From positions 34,926-98,925 of the forward strand of contig SVHV01000004.1 of the NCBI GenBank assembly GCA_015055605.1: a DNA stretch of 64,000 nucleotides. The letters are read 5' to 3'. Below the pieces are notes generated by a model. It was not told where the DNA came from. It saw nothing but the letters and a program-made list of their open reading frames with translations, and did no database searches. Below are positions 43,901 through 51,908 of this stretch, piece after piece. The stretch comes from Clostridiales bacterium (GTDB taxonomy: Bacteria > Bacillota > Clostridia > Christensenellales > UBA1242). A program made the translations under genes and the position numbers. Position 1 is the first letter of the stretch, and every line of letters begins with the position of its first letter.

Positions 43901-43956
43901 TACAAAACTAAAAACTTGTGCTAAGATATAGACATCAAACAAATAGGAGAAACGAA

Positions 43957-44361
43957 ATGAAACAGATAAAGACAGTTGCAGGTGTAATTAAAAATGAAAA
44001 TGGAGAGATTTTGTGTACACTCAGAGATAAAGGTAAATATGACTATGTATCTTTTAAGTGGGAGTTTCCTGGTGGAAAGATTGAAGAGGGTGAAACAATG
44101 GAGGAGACTCTAACTAGAGAACTTCATGAGGAACTAGAGATAGATGTGAAAATCAATGACTTTTTCTATCAAGTAGAGCATGATTATCCAGATTTTCACT
44201 TGTCAATGGGTGTGTTTACCTGTGACTTAATTTCTAAAGATATGAAGATGAATGTTCATAAAGGACTTAAGTGGTTATCCCCTCAAGATATTATGTCTCT
44301 TGACTGGGCAGCAGCAGATATTCCTGTTGCAGAATTAATACTAAAGAATAGCCAAAACTAA
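43957..44361 (+). CDS. Nudix hydrolase (MutT-like)
   Basis: 134 residues from the ATG at 43957 with AGGAGA upstream; the 13-residue longer frame has no ribosome site. The Nudix box is complete: G-G-K-x5-E then x7 and RELHEELEI, with the upstream FKWEFPGG strand typical of MutT and CTP pyrophosphohydrolases. Such enzymes remove 8-oxo-dGTP or modified pyrimidine triphosphates from the nucleotide pool. The substrate is not fixed by sequence. Divergent from the coiled-coil gene. Confidence 0.88.
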   Translation: MKQIKTVAGVIKNENGEILCTLRDKGKYDYVSFKWEFPGGKIEEGETMEETLTRELHEELEIDVKINDFFYQVEHDYPDFHLSMGVFTCDLISKDMKMNVHKGLKWLSPQDIMSLDWAAADIPVAELILKNSQN

Positions 44362-44368
44362 TAAAAAA

Positions 44369-44397
44369 TCCGAGTAATCTTACTCGGACTTTTTTTG
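44369..44397. terminator. Bidirectional intrinsic terminator
   Basis: An 8-bp stem TCCGAGTA/TACTCGGA (44369-44376 with 44381-44388) with T-run, between the Nudix and HD genes. Confidence 0.8.
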
Positions 44398-44398
44398 T

Positions 44399-45061
44399 CT
44401 ATTTAATTTTACCTTTGCATATTTCGTCAAATAGTCCAGCGATATAAGTTTTGCAGAGTTTTTCGTCATCAAGTAGTGCCCATGTTGCCTGTTGCTCTTT
44501 TCTGGTCTGAGGAATGTCTAGCCAGTATTTTACATATCCATTCCTACCAAATTTTTCATTTACAAATTCGTATACTCTGTCTATATGACTCTCTCTATCT
44601 CTATAAGGCTCGTATTTAATTCCGTACTTGATGGGTCTAGAAAAAACTAGATATGTGGAATTATTCCTGTCTGCATCTGCCACAATTTTACCATATATAC
44701 TTCTAGGCTCATAAGATAAATGTGATGAGTGGTCCTCTACTGCTTGTGCTATCATCTCGATAGTCTCTTTATCAAAGAATCTCTTGAGCCCAGCATCATT
44801 TCTAACTATCTCGCCCGAAGATTTAGCATGTCCCTCTCTGCCTTTGGAAATGCCTATATCATGTAGTGCACCCACAGTATAGGCTAGTTCTAGAGATATA
44901 TCATAGCCTTGCTTTTGTAATTCCTTGCCATACTCAATGCAGTTATTTGTAACGAACTGAAAGTGAGCGAGGTTATGTGCTTTATCAAAAGTCTTATACA
45001 AAGGCTTAATATTTTCGTTTATAAACCTTAATAAGTCTTTTCTTATAAAATTTACTTTCAT
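44399..45061 (-). CDS. HD-domain hydrolase
   Basis: 220 residues. Metal ligands of the HD superfamily are seen: an early His in DKAHNLAHF, the doublet in GALHDIGISKG near residue 67, a His in VEDHSSH near 110, and the closing Asp in IVADADRNN near 127. Members are phosphohydrolases on nucleotides or signalling molecules; this single-domain form resembles small uncharacterised Clostridial proteins. GGGG precedes the ATG. It shares a terminator with the Nudix gene and is divergent from the repeat microprotein. Confidence 0.82.
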   Translation of the reverse strand: MKVNFIRKDLLRFINENIKPLYKTFDKAHNLAHFQFVTNNCIEYGKELQKQGYDISLELAYTVGALHDIGISKGREGHAKSSGEIVRNDAGLKRFFDKETIEMIAQAVEDHSSHLSYEPRSIYGKIVADADRNNSTYLVFSRPIKYGIKYEPYRDRESHIDRVYEFVNEKFGRNGYVKYWLDIPQTRKEQQATWALLDDEKLCKTYIAGLFDEICKGKIK

Positions 45062-45257
45062 ATCATATCCCCACTTGTTTTTTTTTTAGTATATCACAAT
45101 GCCTCTGGTTATGGGTACTGCTTTAGGGGTATAATGTTAATTCTTTTGAGTAGGGGTGTGAGATTAGCCTCATACAAAATTTTAAAGAACCATATTGATA
45201 TCCTGCATACTTTATGTCATAATATATGTGTAATTTAAAATAGTGGGGTTGCAGAAT

Positions 45258-45497
45258 ATGAAGAAAGTAGAATCAACACATGTGGTTTGTGAGCCGTTTC
45301 CAGATCCTAACGGTATTTCGCTTGAAGAATATATTAAAACTAAACAAAGTAATGAGAAATCAAAGTTTGAAGCTTTTCCCGATCCTAAGGGTGTTCCTTT
45401 TTATGAATATATGAAAAATAAGGATAAAGGTGAGACCTCAAAATTTGCACCATTCCCAGATCCAAATGGTGTTAGTCAAGATCAGTTTGAGAAATAA
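45258..45497 (+). CDS. Microprotein with three 26-residue FPDP repeats
   Basis: 79 residues from the ATG at 45258; GTG at 45243 is an alternative. It is built of two full and one truncated copy of a unit starting FPDP-x-G at F14, F40 and F66, exactly 26 residues apart, each followed by an EYxK-type segment and a Lys/Glu/Ser linker ending SKF. No signal peptide, membrane helix or known domain is seen. Repeating acidic-proline motifs suggest short peptide ligands for a partner, but this is a guess. A terminator begins within its last codons. Confidence 0.65.
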   Translation: MKKVESTHVVCEPFPDPNGISLEEYIKTKQSNEKSKFEAFPDPKGVPFYEYMKNKDKGETSKFAPFPDPNGVSQDQFEK

Positions 45498-45514
45498 ATC
45501 TCAAACTTTTTTTA
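45485..45514 (+). terminator. Intrinsic terminator overlapping the microprotein end
   Basis: GTTTGAG (45485-45491) in the last codons pairs with CTCAAAC (45500-45506), followed by eight T. Confidence 0.75.
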
Positions 45515-45521
45515 TGTAAAA

Positions 45522-45550
45522 AAGCCCAAACCGATATTTCGATTTGGGTT
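45522..45550. repeat. Repeated hairpin, copy 1
   Basis: CCCAAACCGA ... TTCGATTTGGGTT forms a stem with one C-A mismatch. A second copy with the same mismatch lies at 47880-47907. Confidence 0.55.
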
Positions 45551-45620
45551 ATTTTATAGTATAGTCACATCTTAATACGTTCATCTTTAGGGGGATTGGG
45601 TTGGTTAGAGATATACTTTT

Positions 45621-46136
45621 TTAAATGGTAGTAGTGGATAGTGCTTTTATAAAATCATCTATCTCAGAATATGTCTTAAATATAAAAATCTTTTTATCAT
45701 GTTTATAATGTTCTAATAATTCCATTATCTTAGGTAAACTATTAGACTTGAAGTTTTTAATAAATTCAATAAATTCGTTTTGGATTTGAGAGTTGTCAAA
45801 TCCGTCTGCCATGTCAGCAGTTTTTTCTTTCTTTGAACGACCTATTGCATTTTGGATACAGGTGTCTTTGTCAATATCTAATAAAATTACGGTATCTGCT
45901 AGTTGGATTCTCTGTTCTATGGTGGAGATATAGTTGCCGTCAATAATCCAGTTTTGATGTGATGTTACAAAAGAATTAACTTTCTCTACTAATTCTGCTC
46001 TAGATATGTGGGTATTATTATCTATGTGGTAAGTTTTGTCTAGATGCAATACAGGATAATTTAAAATTTCATTAATCTTAAATGTCATGGTAGACTTTCC
46101 ACTTCCAGGACAACCTATAATAATAATTTTTGCCAT
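45621..46136 (-). CDS. Small P-loop kinase (adenylate-kinase/FlaR-like)
   Basis: 171 residues. It has Walker A GCPGSGKST at 8-16, then LHLDKTYH near 31-38 and WIIDGNYIST near 63-72, and a LID-like Arg/Lys stretch AIGRSKKEK. This order of motifs is that of the DNA topology modulation/FlaR-like or adenylate-kinase-related proteins of Bacillota; the substrate is not known. AAGGTG precedes the ATG. It is a lone gene flanked by small hairpins. Confidence 0.78.
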   Translation of the reverse strand: MAKIIIIGCPGSGKSTMTFKINEILNYPVLHLDKTYHIDNNTHISRAELVEKVNSFVTSHQNWIIDGNYISTIEQRIQLADTVILLDIDKDTCIQNAIGRSKKEKTADMADGFDNSQIQNEFIEFIKNFKSNSLPKIMELLEHYKHDKKIFIFKTYSEIDDFIKALSTTTI

Positions 46137-46223
46137 ACAATCACCTTATAAATTCTTTAGTTTTGTAAATTATATCATATTTATTGTTTGGTACGAAAAT
46201 TATTTCCAGTATAAAAAATAAAA

Positions 46224-46250
46224 AACCAAATCTTATAAGCGATTTGGCTT
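46224..46250 (-). terminator. Intrinsic terminator of the HExxH gene
   Basis: A 7-bp stem CCAAATC/GATTTGG plus A-T pairs after one mismatch, with a T-run on the reverse strand. Confidence 0.65.
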
Positions 46251-46258
46251 TAAAAGTA

Positions 46259-46876
46259 TTATTTTCTTTTATTTCTCTTTTTCCAACTACGGAAAGCGAC
46301 TCTGAATTTATAGAAAATGCCTAGACGCTTAATTGCTTTGTCTTCGGCTTCTTCGTAACTATCTTCTCTATACTTGAGAGTTTTATGAAAATCAGGCTCT
46401 TTTCTGTATCTAAACCACATTCTTTTTAGTCTTTTTATAGCATAACGGTTAGCATCTCTTTCGATAGGTTGCATTTCATAGAAAGAAAACTCACTCTGCT
46501 TCTGAGAGTTGTATGTGTCTAGATATCCTTGCATATTTTTTTTCCAGCGAGAAGCTCTTGAAAACATACGAAATTTTTTTGTTGACTCTACAACATGGTC
46601 TTGAAAAGCATGTCTACATTCATGCATAAGTGTTGCCATGCCAAGAAATCTTTTTTCTGGATATTGTAAGAATCTGACATGTAAATCAATGGCTCTTTCT
46701 CTGGAGCGACATAGCCCATTAAAGTCAAAGTCTTGAGCATAAAGGGTGTATGATCTTCTCTTTGCCTTTTTTGCCTCAATTCTTTCAATCTGTTGGTATA
46801 CATTTAGTCTTTGCTCAGGGGAGAGTTTTCTCCATTTTCTTAATTTAAGTTTATTGTATATTAGGAAATTAAACAA
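46259..46876 (-). CDS. HExxH-type metallopeptidase-like protein
   Basis: 205 residues from a TTG at 46876 with AAGG about 8 bases upstream. The protein is very basic. A helix TLMHECRHAFQDHVV near residue 85 gives H-E-x-x-H, and a second helix MQPIERDANRYAIKRL near 145 gives an E-x-D-A type third ligand, the layout of minigluzincin-like metallopeptidases. There is no membrane helix, though the N-terminus is hydrophobic and basic (FLIYNKLKLRKWRK), which may bind membrane or nucleic acid. Targets unknown. It is alone between terminators. Confidence 0.65.
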   Translation of the reverse strand: MFNFLIYNKLKLRKWRKLSPEQRLNVYQQIERIEAKKAKRRSYTLYAQDFDFNGLCRSRERAIDLHVRFLQYPEKRFLGMATLMHECRHAFQDHVVESTKKFRMFSRASRWKKNMQGYLDTYNSQKQSEFSFYEMQPIERDANRYAIKRLKRMWFRYRKEPDFHKTLKYREDSYEEAEDKAIKRLGIFYKFRVAFRSWKKRNKRK

Positions 46877-46996
46877 TATATTTTACCTTCTTTTGTATTA
46901 TATCTTTATACTCAATATATCATATAAGAATAATAAAGGCAAACTTATGACTTAAAGATAAAGTAATAATCTTGAACTTGTATATGATATAAAAAA

Positions 46997-47028
46997 ATTG
47001 CCGTTTGAATTTTCGTTCAAACGACAAT
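46997..47028 (-). terminator. Intrinsic terminator of the rubredoxin-fusion gene
   Basis: A stem of 8 bp plus 4 bp interrupted by one C-A mismatch (46997-47009 with 47016-47028), with seven T on the reverse-strand side, 76 bp past the stop. Confidence 0.7.
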
Positions 47029-47103
47029 CGTCTGGCGAGAATAGGTTATCTAATAATAACACCAAATTTTCATTGCTATATAGAATAAAACTTATTTTAT
47101 GTC

Positions 47104-47757
47104 CTATATTTCTTCAAAGTATGATTTTGAAGCTCCGCAAATTGGACAGGTCCAATCGTCGTTAAGGTCTTCAAATTTTACACTTTCTTTTGAGTCGTCA
47201 TAGATATATCCGCATAGTAAACACTTGTATTTTTTAGCAGAGGATTTTTCAATTTTTTCTTCTATGTAGGTTGGAGCATTTTTAGGGGCTTTCCCTTTTA
47301 CTACTTTGTGATAATAAGAATATGTCATTGGAGTAAAATTATTTAATCTTTCACAATTAGCTACTTTAGCAATAAATATGTCGTGAGTACCACAATCTAC
47401 AACATCAATTACATTGCATAAAAAATAACCATTAGTGTTTTCTTTTAAAACAGGTAGATTTGAGATTATTTCATATTCAAAACCAGAAAATTTATCAGTG
47501 TCTTTTGAGGTATAAAAACCAAATTTCTTAATCAAATCTGGATTGGTATTTTCTGAAATGATTGAAACAGTAAAACATTTAGATTCCTTAACTGCCTTGT
47601 TTGTGAAATTGTTTTTGTTAAGACTGATTGTGACAATCATATCCTCTGATGTGATTTGGCAAAAAGTATTGATAATGCAACCAACATTTTGTTGGTTATA
47701 ATTTGTTGTTATAATAAACATTCCATAAGAAATATCATGAAAAAGTGTTTTGTCCAT
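47104..47757 (-). CDS. Flavin reductase-rubredoxin fusion (high-molecular-weight rubredoxin type)
   Basis: 217 residues from the ATG at 47757 with AAAGGAG upstream; the longer frame from 47793 has no ribosome site. Residues 1-150 are a flavin reductase-like split barrel ([24 protein letters not shown]). The last 50 residues are a full rubredoxin with CLLCGYIYD and CPICGASK cysteine pairs. The order matches Hrb/NROR-type proteins that carry electrons from NAD(P)H to oxygen, NO or superoxide reductases. It may feed the desulfoferrodoxin at 41844, although it is not in that operon. Confidence 0.9.
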   Translation of the reverse strand: MDKTLFHDISYGMFIITTNYNQQNVGCIINTFCQITSEDMIVTISLNKNNFTNKAVKESKCFTVSIISENTNPDLIKKFGFYTSKDTDKFSGFEYEIISNLPVLKENTNGYFLCNVIDVVDCGTHDIFIAKVANCERLNNFTPMTYSYYHKVVKGKAPKNAPTYIEEKIEKSSAKKYKCLLCGYIYDDSKESVKFEDLNDDWTCPICGASKSYFEEI

Positions 47758-47879
47758 TATAATCTCCTTTAAAAGTTTTTTTAAGTATATCACATTATGA
47801 TAGATTATGTATTATTATTTTGTAAATTATGTAAAAAGTCTGACAGGTATTAATAAAAATTTTAAAAAAAATAAAAAAT

Positions 47880-47947
47880 AACCCAAACCGAAAGTTCGAT
47901 TTGGGTTTTATTTGGCGGGGCAGTGGCGATTGTGTACGCACGCCAAA
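47880..47947. repeat. Repeated hairpin copy 2 with adjacent GC-rich hairpin
   Basis: AACCCAAA/TTTGGGTT with a C-A mismatch (47880-47907) repeats the hairpin of 45522-45550. It is followed by TTTGGCG (47911-47917) pairing with CGCCAAA (47941-47947) around a GC-rich core, unusual in this AT-rich DNA. Confidence 0.5.
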
Positions 47948-48014
47948 TTAAAAAACTAGCATATAAGTTAATTATGGTCAAACAATAAATATGTGTGTAT
48001 TCAATTTAAATCAA

Positions 48015-48040
48015 AAAACACTGTCAACAGACAGTGTTTT
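48015..48040 (-). terminator. Intrinsic terminator of the second lipoprotein gene
   Basis: An 11-bp stem (48015-48025 with 48030-48040, 4-nt loop) with T-run on the reverse strand. Confidence 0.82.
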
Positions 48041-48044
48041 TCTT

Positions 48045-49619
48045 TTAATTAAAACTTGGTGCTATTTCTGTTTCGTATTGTACACTAAATCTTATACATA
48101 TAGATTGTAATGAACCTGCATAGAATTTTACTACAATATCAATATCATCTACTACATTATTTACTATATATTCATTATCTGGATACTCATTAGGGCCTAA
48201 ATCATAATATTCAGCAATACTTATAGTTCTTTCAGTCCAACTACCATCAATCTTTTCTCGTAAGATGATAGCATCTGGTTGAGCTTCATTATTCATAAAT
48301 TGGAAACCTGTAACTGCACTTTCATTGTGCCTATAATAAGATTGATAATAAGTATAAGTTAATCCATCTATCACATCTTTTCTAAATTCACTATAATATG
48401 GAGTTGCATTTACGCCAGATACATTTTTATCTAACACTTCTGCAAACTCAACAGTGTGGAAAACTGCATTAGAATAATCTAAACCATCTACATAAATAGT
48501 GAAATTTGATGGAGAGAAAGCGTCACCATAAAAATTACATTTGTCATCAGTAGTATTGTCGTAATAATCTACAGGCATAACTCCTGCTGGAATTGTTACT
48601 TGATATGTACCACCCACATTTTCAAAAGGTATCTCTCTATCGTATATCCATAATGTTGCTTCGCTAAAATCTACACCATCATAAGGATTTAAACTGATAG
48701 TAACTGCAGTATTTTCATTAGCATACCAACTATTATGACTGATAGTCGTAATTTTGTCATTAACGCTCATACCGCCGATTTCAAGGTTTGTTACACTTAT
48801 CATTTCCGGGTTAAAACTTAAAGCAATTTCTTTGGTAAGAGAACCTCCCAAGAAAAGCATATAAGATTGATATTTATTAGTGCTACATATATGGGAATCC
48901 CATACAGGACTACTCTCTGGATTAGCCGACATAATCATTGAGTAATAATTATAATATCCCATTTTTTTATTACTCTCAACTAAAATCCCCTTTGTATAAC
49001 CTGTAAGAGCATTTTCGCTATTTACAATTTGAGAATATGTGGTTTTAATAGTGAAACCTTCTTGAGCAATAGTATCAAATGCTGTTTCTACATCATTTCC
49101 ACCTTCATCTTTTGTAACAAAGTGAAAATCACTTAATATTGCCATTTTGTCAGCATCTAAAGTTTGAGGTTCAAATACCAGATTAATCTCTTCTTCTTCA
49201 CATTCTACAGTAATATCAATGTTTCCTTTTAGGTCAGTAAGAGAAAGAGTGCCTATCTTTCTAATATTGAAATAATCTATGACTCTAGTGTCATATTCTG
49301 GGTCATCTAGTTTGGTCCATTCAACTTCCTCATTGTTTACAAAAACCTTTAGCGTGTCTCTGTCATAACTATCTGATAGCCACATAGAAAACTCATTTGT
49401 ACCACCATTAAATACAGGTTCTGTCATATCATTTACATCATTTGCATTTATATCTCTCAAGTAAAATTCTACATTGCCTGAACTTACACCAAAACCAGTT
49501 ACAGGACTTTGTGGACCTGGAGGAGGTGGGTCGCCACCGGAATTACAAGCAGTCATAATAAAAGCACAAGGCAAAATTAAGCATATTGCAAATAAAAAAG
49601 TTAATATCTTTTTTTTCAT
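48045..49619 (-). CDS. Secreted lipoprotein of unknown function
   Basis: 524 residues. A signal peptide with lipobox ends in IMTAC at residue 25, followed by a Gly/Pro-rich linker (SGGDPPPPGPQ). The rest is strand-rich, with repeated Asn/Asp/Tyr motifs suggesting several Ig-like or beta-sandwich modules (for example CEEEEINLVFEPQTLDAD and KITTISHNSWYANENTAVTISLNP), but no named family. It should be anchored outside the membrane. AGGAGG precedes the ATG. Like the lipoprotein at 12136 it has an acidic, low-Cys mature part, but the sequences do not look paralogous. Confidence 0.8.
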   Translation of the reverse strand: MKKKILTFLFAICLILPCAFIMTACNSGGDPPPPGPQSPVTGFGVSSGNVEFYLRDINANDVNDMTEPVFNGGTNEFSMWLSDSYDRDTLKVFVNNEEVEWTKLDDPEYDTRVIDYFNIRKIGTLSLTDLKGNIDITVECEEEEINLVFEPQTLDADKMAILSDFHFVTKDEGGNDVETAFDTIAQEGFTIKTTYSQIVNSENALTGYTKGILVESNKKMGYYNYYSMIMSANPESSPVWDSHICSTNKYQSYMLFLGGSLTKEIALSFNPEMISVTNLEIGGMSVNDKITTISHNSWYANENTAVTISLNPYDGVDFSEATLWIYDREIPFENVGGTYQVTIPAGVMPVDYYDNTTDDKCNFYGDAFSPSNFTIYVDGLDYSNAVFHTVEFAEVLDKNVSGVNATPYYSEFRKDVIDGLTYTYYQSYYRHNESAVTGFQFMNNEAQPDAIILREKIDGSWTERTISIAEYYDLGPNEYPDNEYIVNNVVDDIDIVVKFYAGSLQSICIRFSVQYETEIAPSFN

Positions 49620-49740
49620 AAATCCTCCTAAAATATTTTGTAATATGATATTTCAAGTATAGCACATATATTTAAAATTTGTATTGATTTTTTAAAAGTA
49701 TTTTAAAAAGCCATAAATCATTTTTAAGTTTATAATGCAA

Positions 49741-49803
49741 ATACCTTCGAAAACGACCACGGCAAATCCGTAGACCATTACTTGAAGAAGTGTGGGTTGT
49801 TTT
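49741..49803 (+). pseudogene. Relic of a gene 3' end, copy 1
   Basis: In the gene-free stretch 49620-49957 the frame reads FENDHGKSVDHYLKKCGLF then stop. The same peptide FENDHGKSVDHYLK recurs at 50776, so both are remnants of one gene family's C-terminus. No start or upstream part remains here. A promoter and the ribosome site AAGGAGG for the next gene fill the rest of the stretch. Confidence 0.6.
49749..49781 (+). repeat. 33-bp direct repeat, left copy
   Basis: Identical to 50779-50811, exactly 1030 bp apart, and flanking the nucleotidyltransferase gene. Similarity extends imperfectly further to the right. Confidence 0.8.
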
Positions 49804-49957
49804 AAAAATTGAAACATAATTAGTCGGTCAAGTATGGACTTTGAAATTGAAGTGTGATAAAATTACTTTACAAATAAAATTGCTATGGAATTTATTTGTT
49901 CCCCGCTTGATATGTAAATATTAAGCCCCTCCAATTCAAACTTTAAGGAGGTAAAAT

Positions 49958-50617
49958 ATGTTTGAATATGTTTCGAAAAGTGAATATCAACCTTTTAAGT
50001 TAGAGGTTGATAAAATATTAAAGTCTATTCAAAGAGCTTTGAAAGAAAATGATATTTTAACTTTTCAATTTAATTTAATCGGAAGTGCTAAAAGAAAATT
50101 AATTACAAGAATTAAAAATGGTAATAAGGGTTTTGATTTGGATTACAATATTGATATTCAAAGAATATTGAATGATAAATATGAAAATCCTAAATTGTTA
50201 AAACAGACATTTATTAAACTATTTGATGACTATTTTGATGATAGTTATGAGTATGCCGAAGATTCAACATCTGTAATAACAATAAAAAAGTTAAATAAAG
50301 CAAGGAATAAAATATTGTTTAGTGTAGATTTTGCTATTGTTAATTACTATGAAGATGAAGAAGGCAATGAAAGGCAACAATATATTCATCTTGATAAGGC
50401 ATCGAATACATATTCTTGGGCATTAAGAAAAGTCGCAACTAACCATAGATATGTTGAAGACTTAATAAAGGAAAATAGTATGTGGGAAGATGTAAAAATT
50501 TTATATCTTGAAAATAAAAATAAAGAACCACATAAAAAATCAAGAATAGTTTATTATCAAACAATAGATACAATTTTCAAAAGATACTTCCAACAAAAAG
50601 CATCCCTACTTCGGTAG
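49958..50617 (+). CDS. Nucleotidyltransferase-fold protein (Pol-beta/minimal NTase-like)
   Basis: 219 residues. NTase motifs are seen: G42-S43 in NLIGSAKR, D60-x-D62 in FDLDYNI, and a third Asp at 124 in FSVDFAIVNYY. This gives the three-carboxylate site of nucleotide transfer enzymes. From memory, a family of such 200-220-residue proteins occurs in Clostridia and Bacteroidetes without known function. Its placement between gene relics and next to restriction genes suggests mobile cargo, perhaps a toxin or defence enzyme. AAGGAGG precedes the ATG, and a terminator hairpin encodes its last five residues. Confidence 0.7.
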   Translation: MFEYVSKSEYQPFKLEVDKILKSIQRALKENDILTFQFNLIGSAKRKLITRIKNGNKGFDLDYNIDIQRILNDKYENPKLLKQTFIKLFDDYFDDSYEYAEDSTSVITIKKLNKARNKILFSVDFAIVNYYEDEEGNERQQYIHLDKASNTYSWALRKVATNHRYVEDLIKENSMWEDVKILYLENKNKEPHKKSRIVYYQTIDTIFKRYFQQKASLLR

Positions 50618-50628
50618 GGGTGTTTTTT
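50601..50628 (+). terminator. Intrinsic terminator inside the NTase 3' end
   Basis: A 9-bp stem with a TTCG tetraloop (50601-50609 with 50614-50622) and T-run; the TAG stop (50615-50617) lies in its right arm. Confidence 0.85.
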
Positions 50629-50640
50629 ATATTCATATAA

Positions 50641-50844
50641 AACCGAAAAGTCAGCCTCAAAGAAATAAACTTATGTTATGCCGCCATAAAACGAAAAGAG
50701 ATGTTCAAAGAAATCACAGATATAAACTTCAACACCTTCGTAGCCTATCGCCACCTAATCGTCATAGCCATCACCTTTGAAAACGACCACGGCAAATCCG
50801 TAGACCATTACCTAAAAAGCGTGGATTGTTTTAGGAATCAATAA
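50641..50844 (+). pseudogene. Relic of a gene 3' end, copy 2 (or 47-residue ORF from 50701)
   Basis: Most of the stretch 50618-50920 is this open frame: it reads from 50641 (KVSLKEINLCYAAIKRK) through an ATG at 50701 to a TAA at 50844, ending FENDHGKSVDHYLKSVDCFRNQ. It shares its last part with the relic at 49741. It has C-ending codons, unlike its AT-rich neighbours, and no ribosome site at 50701, so it is probably the remains of an imported gene rather than a working one. Confidence 0.55.
50779..50811 (+). repeat. 33-bp direct repeat, right copy
   Basis: Identical to 49749-49781; lies inside the second relic. Confidence 0.8.
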
Positions 50845-50920
50845 AAAGCATATAAATTTTTAATTTTATATGCTTTATTTTTGTGCAAAATTAAAAAACG
50901 TATGGTATAATGTTATTATT

Positions 50921-51895
50921 ATGCAAAGAATTAAAAATAAGAGTTTGAAGGATTATAAATTTATTGATCTTTTTTGTGGTATAGGTGGTTTTCATTTGGC
51001 ACTCTCTTCTTTTGGTGCAAAATGTGTTTTTGCTTCAGATATTGATGTAAATGCAAAGAAAGTGTATGAAGATAATTTTAAAATTAAAGTTTCAGGTGAT
51101 ATTACTAAAATTAAAGAGAGCGATATTCCTGAACATGATATAATATGTGCCGGTTTTCCCTGTCAGGCGTTTAGTATTTCTGGGAAAAAGGGCGGATTTA
51201 ATGATTTTAAAGGGCGTGGAGAGCTGTATAAGAATGTAGTAGAAATTGCAAAATACCATCAACCAAAATTTATCCTACTTGAAAATGTTAAAAATTTAGA
51301 AGCTCATAATAACGGAACAACTTTAAAAACAATATTGAGAGATTTTGAAGATGTGGGTTATGATATGTTTTTTAAAGTTCTAAATGCTTCAGATTATGGA
51401 ATTCCACAAGCAAGAAAAAGAATATATATAGTAGGAATAAGAAGAGATTTAAACATTAAAGAATTTTCTTTTCCAGAGCCTGTTAAAAAAAAATCGTTCT
51501 TAAAAGATATTTTAGAAATAGACATTGATAGAAGTTCGCTTTTAATAAATAGGGATGATGTAAAGATAGATTATAATATTGAAGAAAAAGAAACGGGTAG
51601 TTTATTAAGAATTGGTCATGTTGGATTAGGTCGCCAAGGAGAAAGAATTTATTCAGTACAAGGTCATTCAATAACTTTATCATCTCAAGGTGGCGGTGTT
51701 GGAGGGAAAACCGGAATGTATTTAATCAATGGGAAAGTATATAAGCTTTCAGGGCGAGAATGTGCACGTCTTATGGGATTTCCTGATAAATACAAAATTG
51801 CAGAAACAAATAATTTGTGTTATTGTCAATTTGGTAATAGTGTTGTGGTGGATGTTTTACAACATATATTGTTAAAGCTAGTAAGTTTAGTTTGA
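50921..51895 (+). CDS. DNA (cytosine-5)-methyltransferase
   Basis: 324 residues from the ATG at 50921. Motif I DLFCGIGG is at 16-23, motif IV GFPCQAFS holds the catalytic C81, motif VI ENV is near 121, and the closing motifs GRECARLMGFPD (IX/X region) and QFGNSVVV are present. It is a type II m5C methylase whose target recognition region is about 200-265. The ATG has no ribosome site; TATAAT lies 9 bases before it, so the leader is about 3 nt or none. It is followed by the ATPase-nuclease gene at 13 bp, forming a restriction-modification pair. Confidence 0.93.
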   Translation: MQRIKNKSLKDYKFIDLFCGIGGFHLALSSFGAKCVFASDIDVNAKKVYEDNFKIKVSGDITKIKESDIPEHDIICAGFPCQAFSISGKKGGFNDFKGRGELYKNVVEIAKYHQPKFILLENVKNLEAHNNGTTLKTILRDFEDVGYDMFFKVLNASDYGIPQARKRIYIVGIRRDLNIKEFSFPEPVKKKSFLKDILEIDIDRSSLLINRDDVKIDYNIEEKETGSLLRIGHVGLGRQGERIYSVQGHSITLSSQGGGVGGKTGMYLINGKVYKLSGRECARLMGFPDKYKIAETNNLCYCQFGNSVVVDVLQHILLKLVSLV

Positions 51896-51908
51896 TTGGG
51901 AGGATGAT

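Noticed and set aside
47911..47947. GC-rich hairpin as a tRNA-like element or integron attC site
   Set aside because: Too short for tRNA, and no integrase or gene-cassette context lies beside it; only the stem itself is supported.
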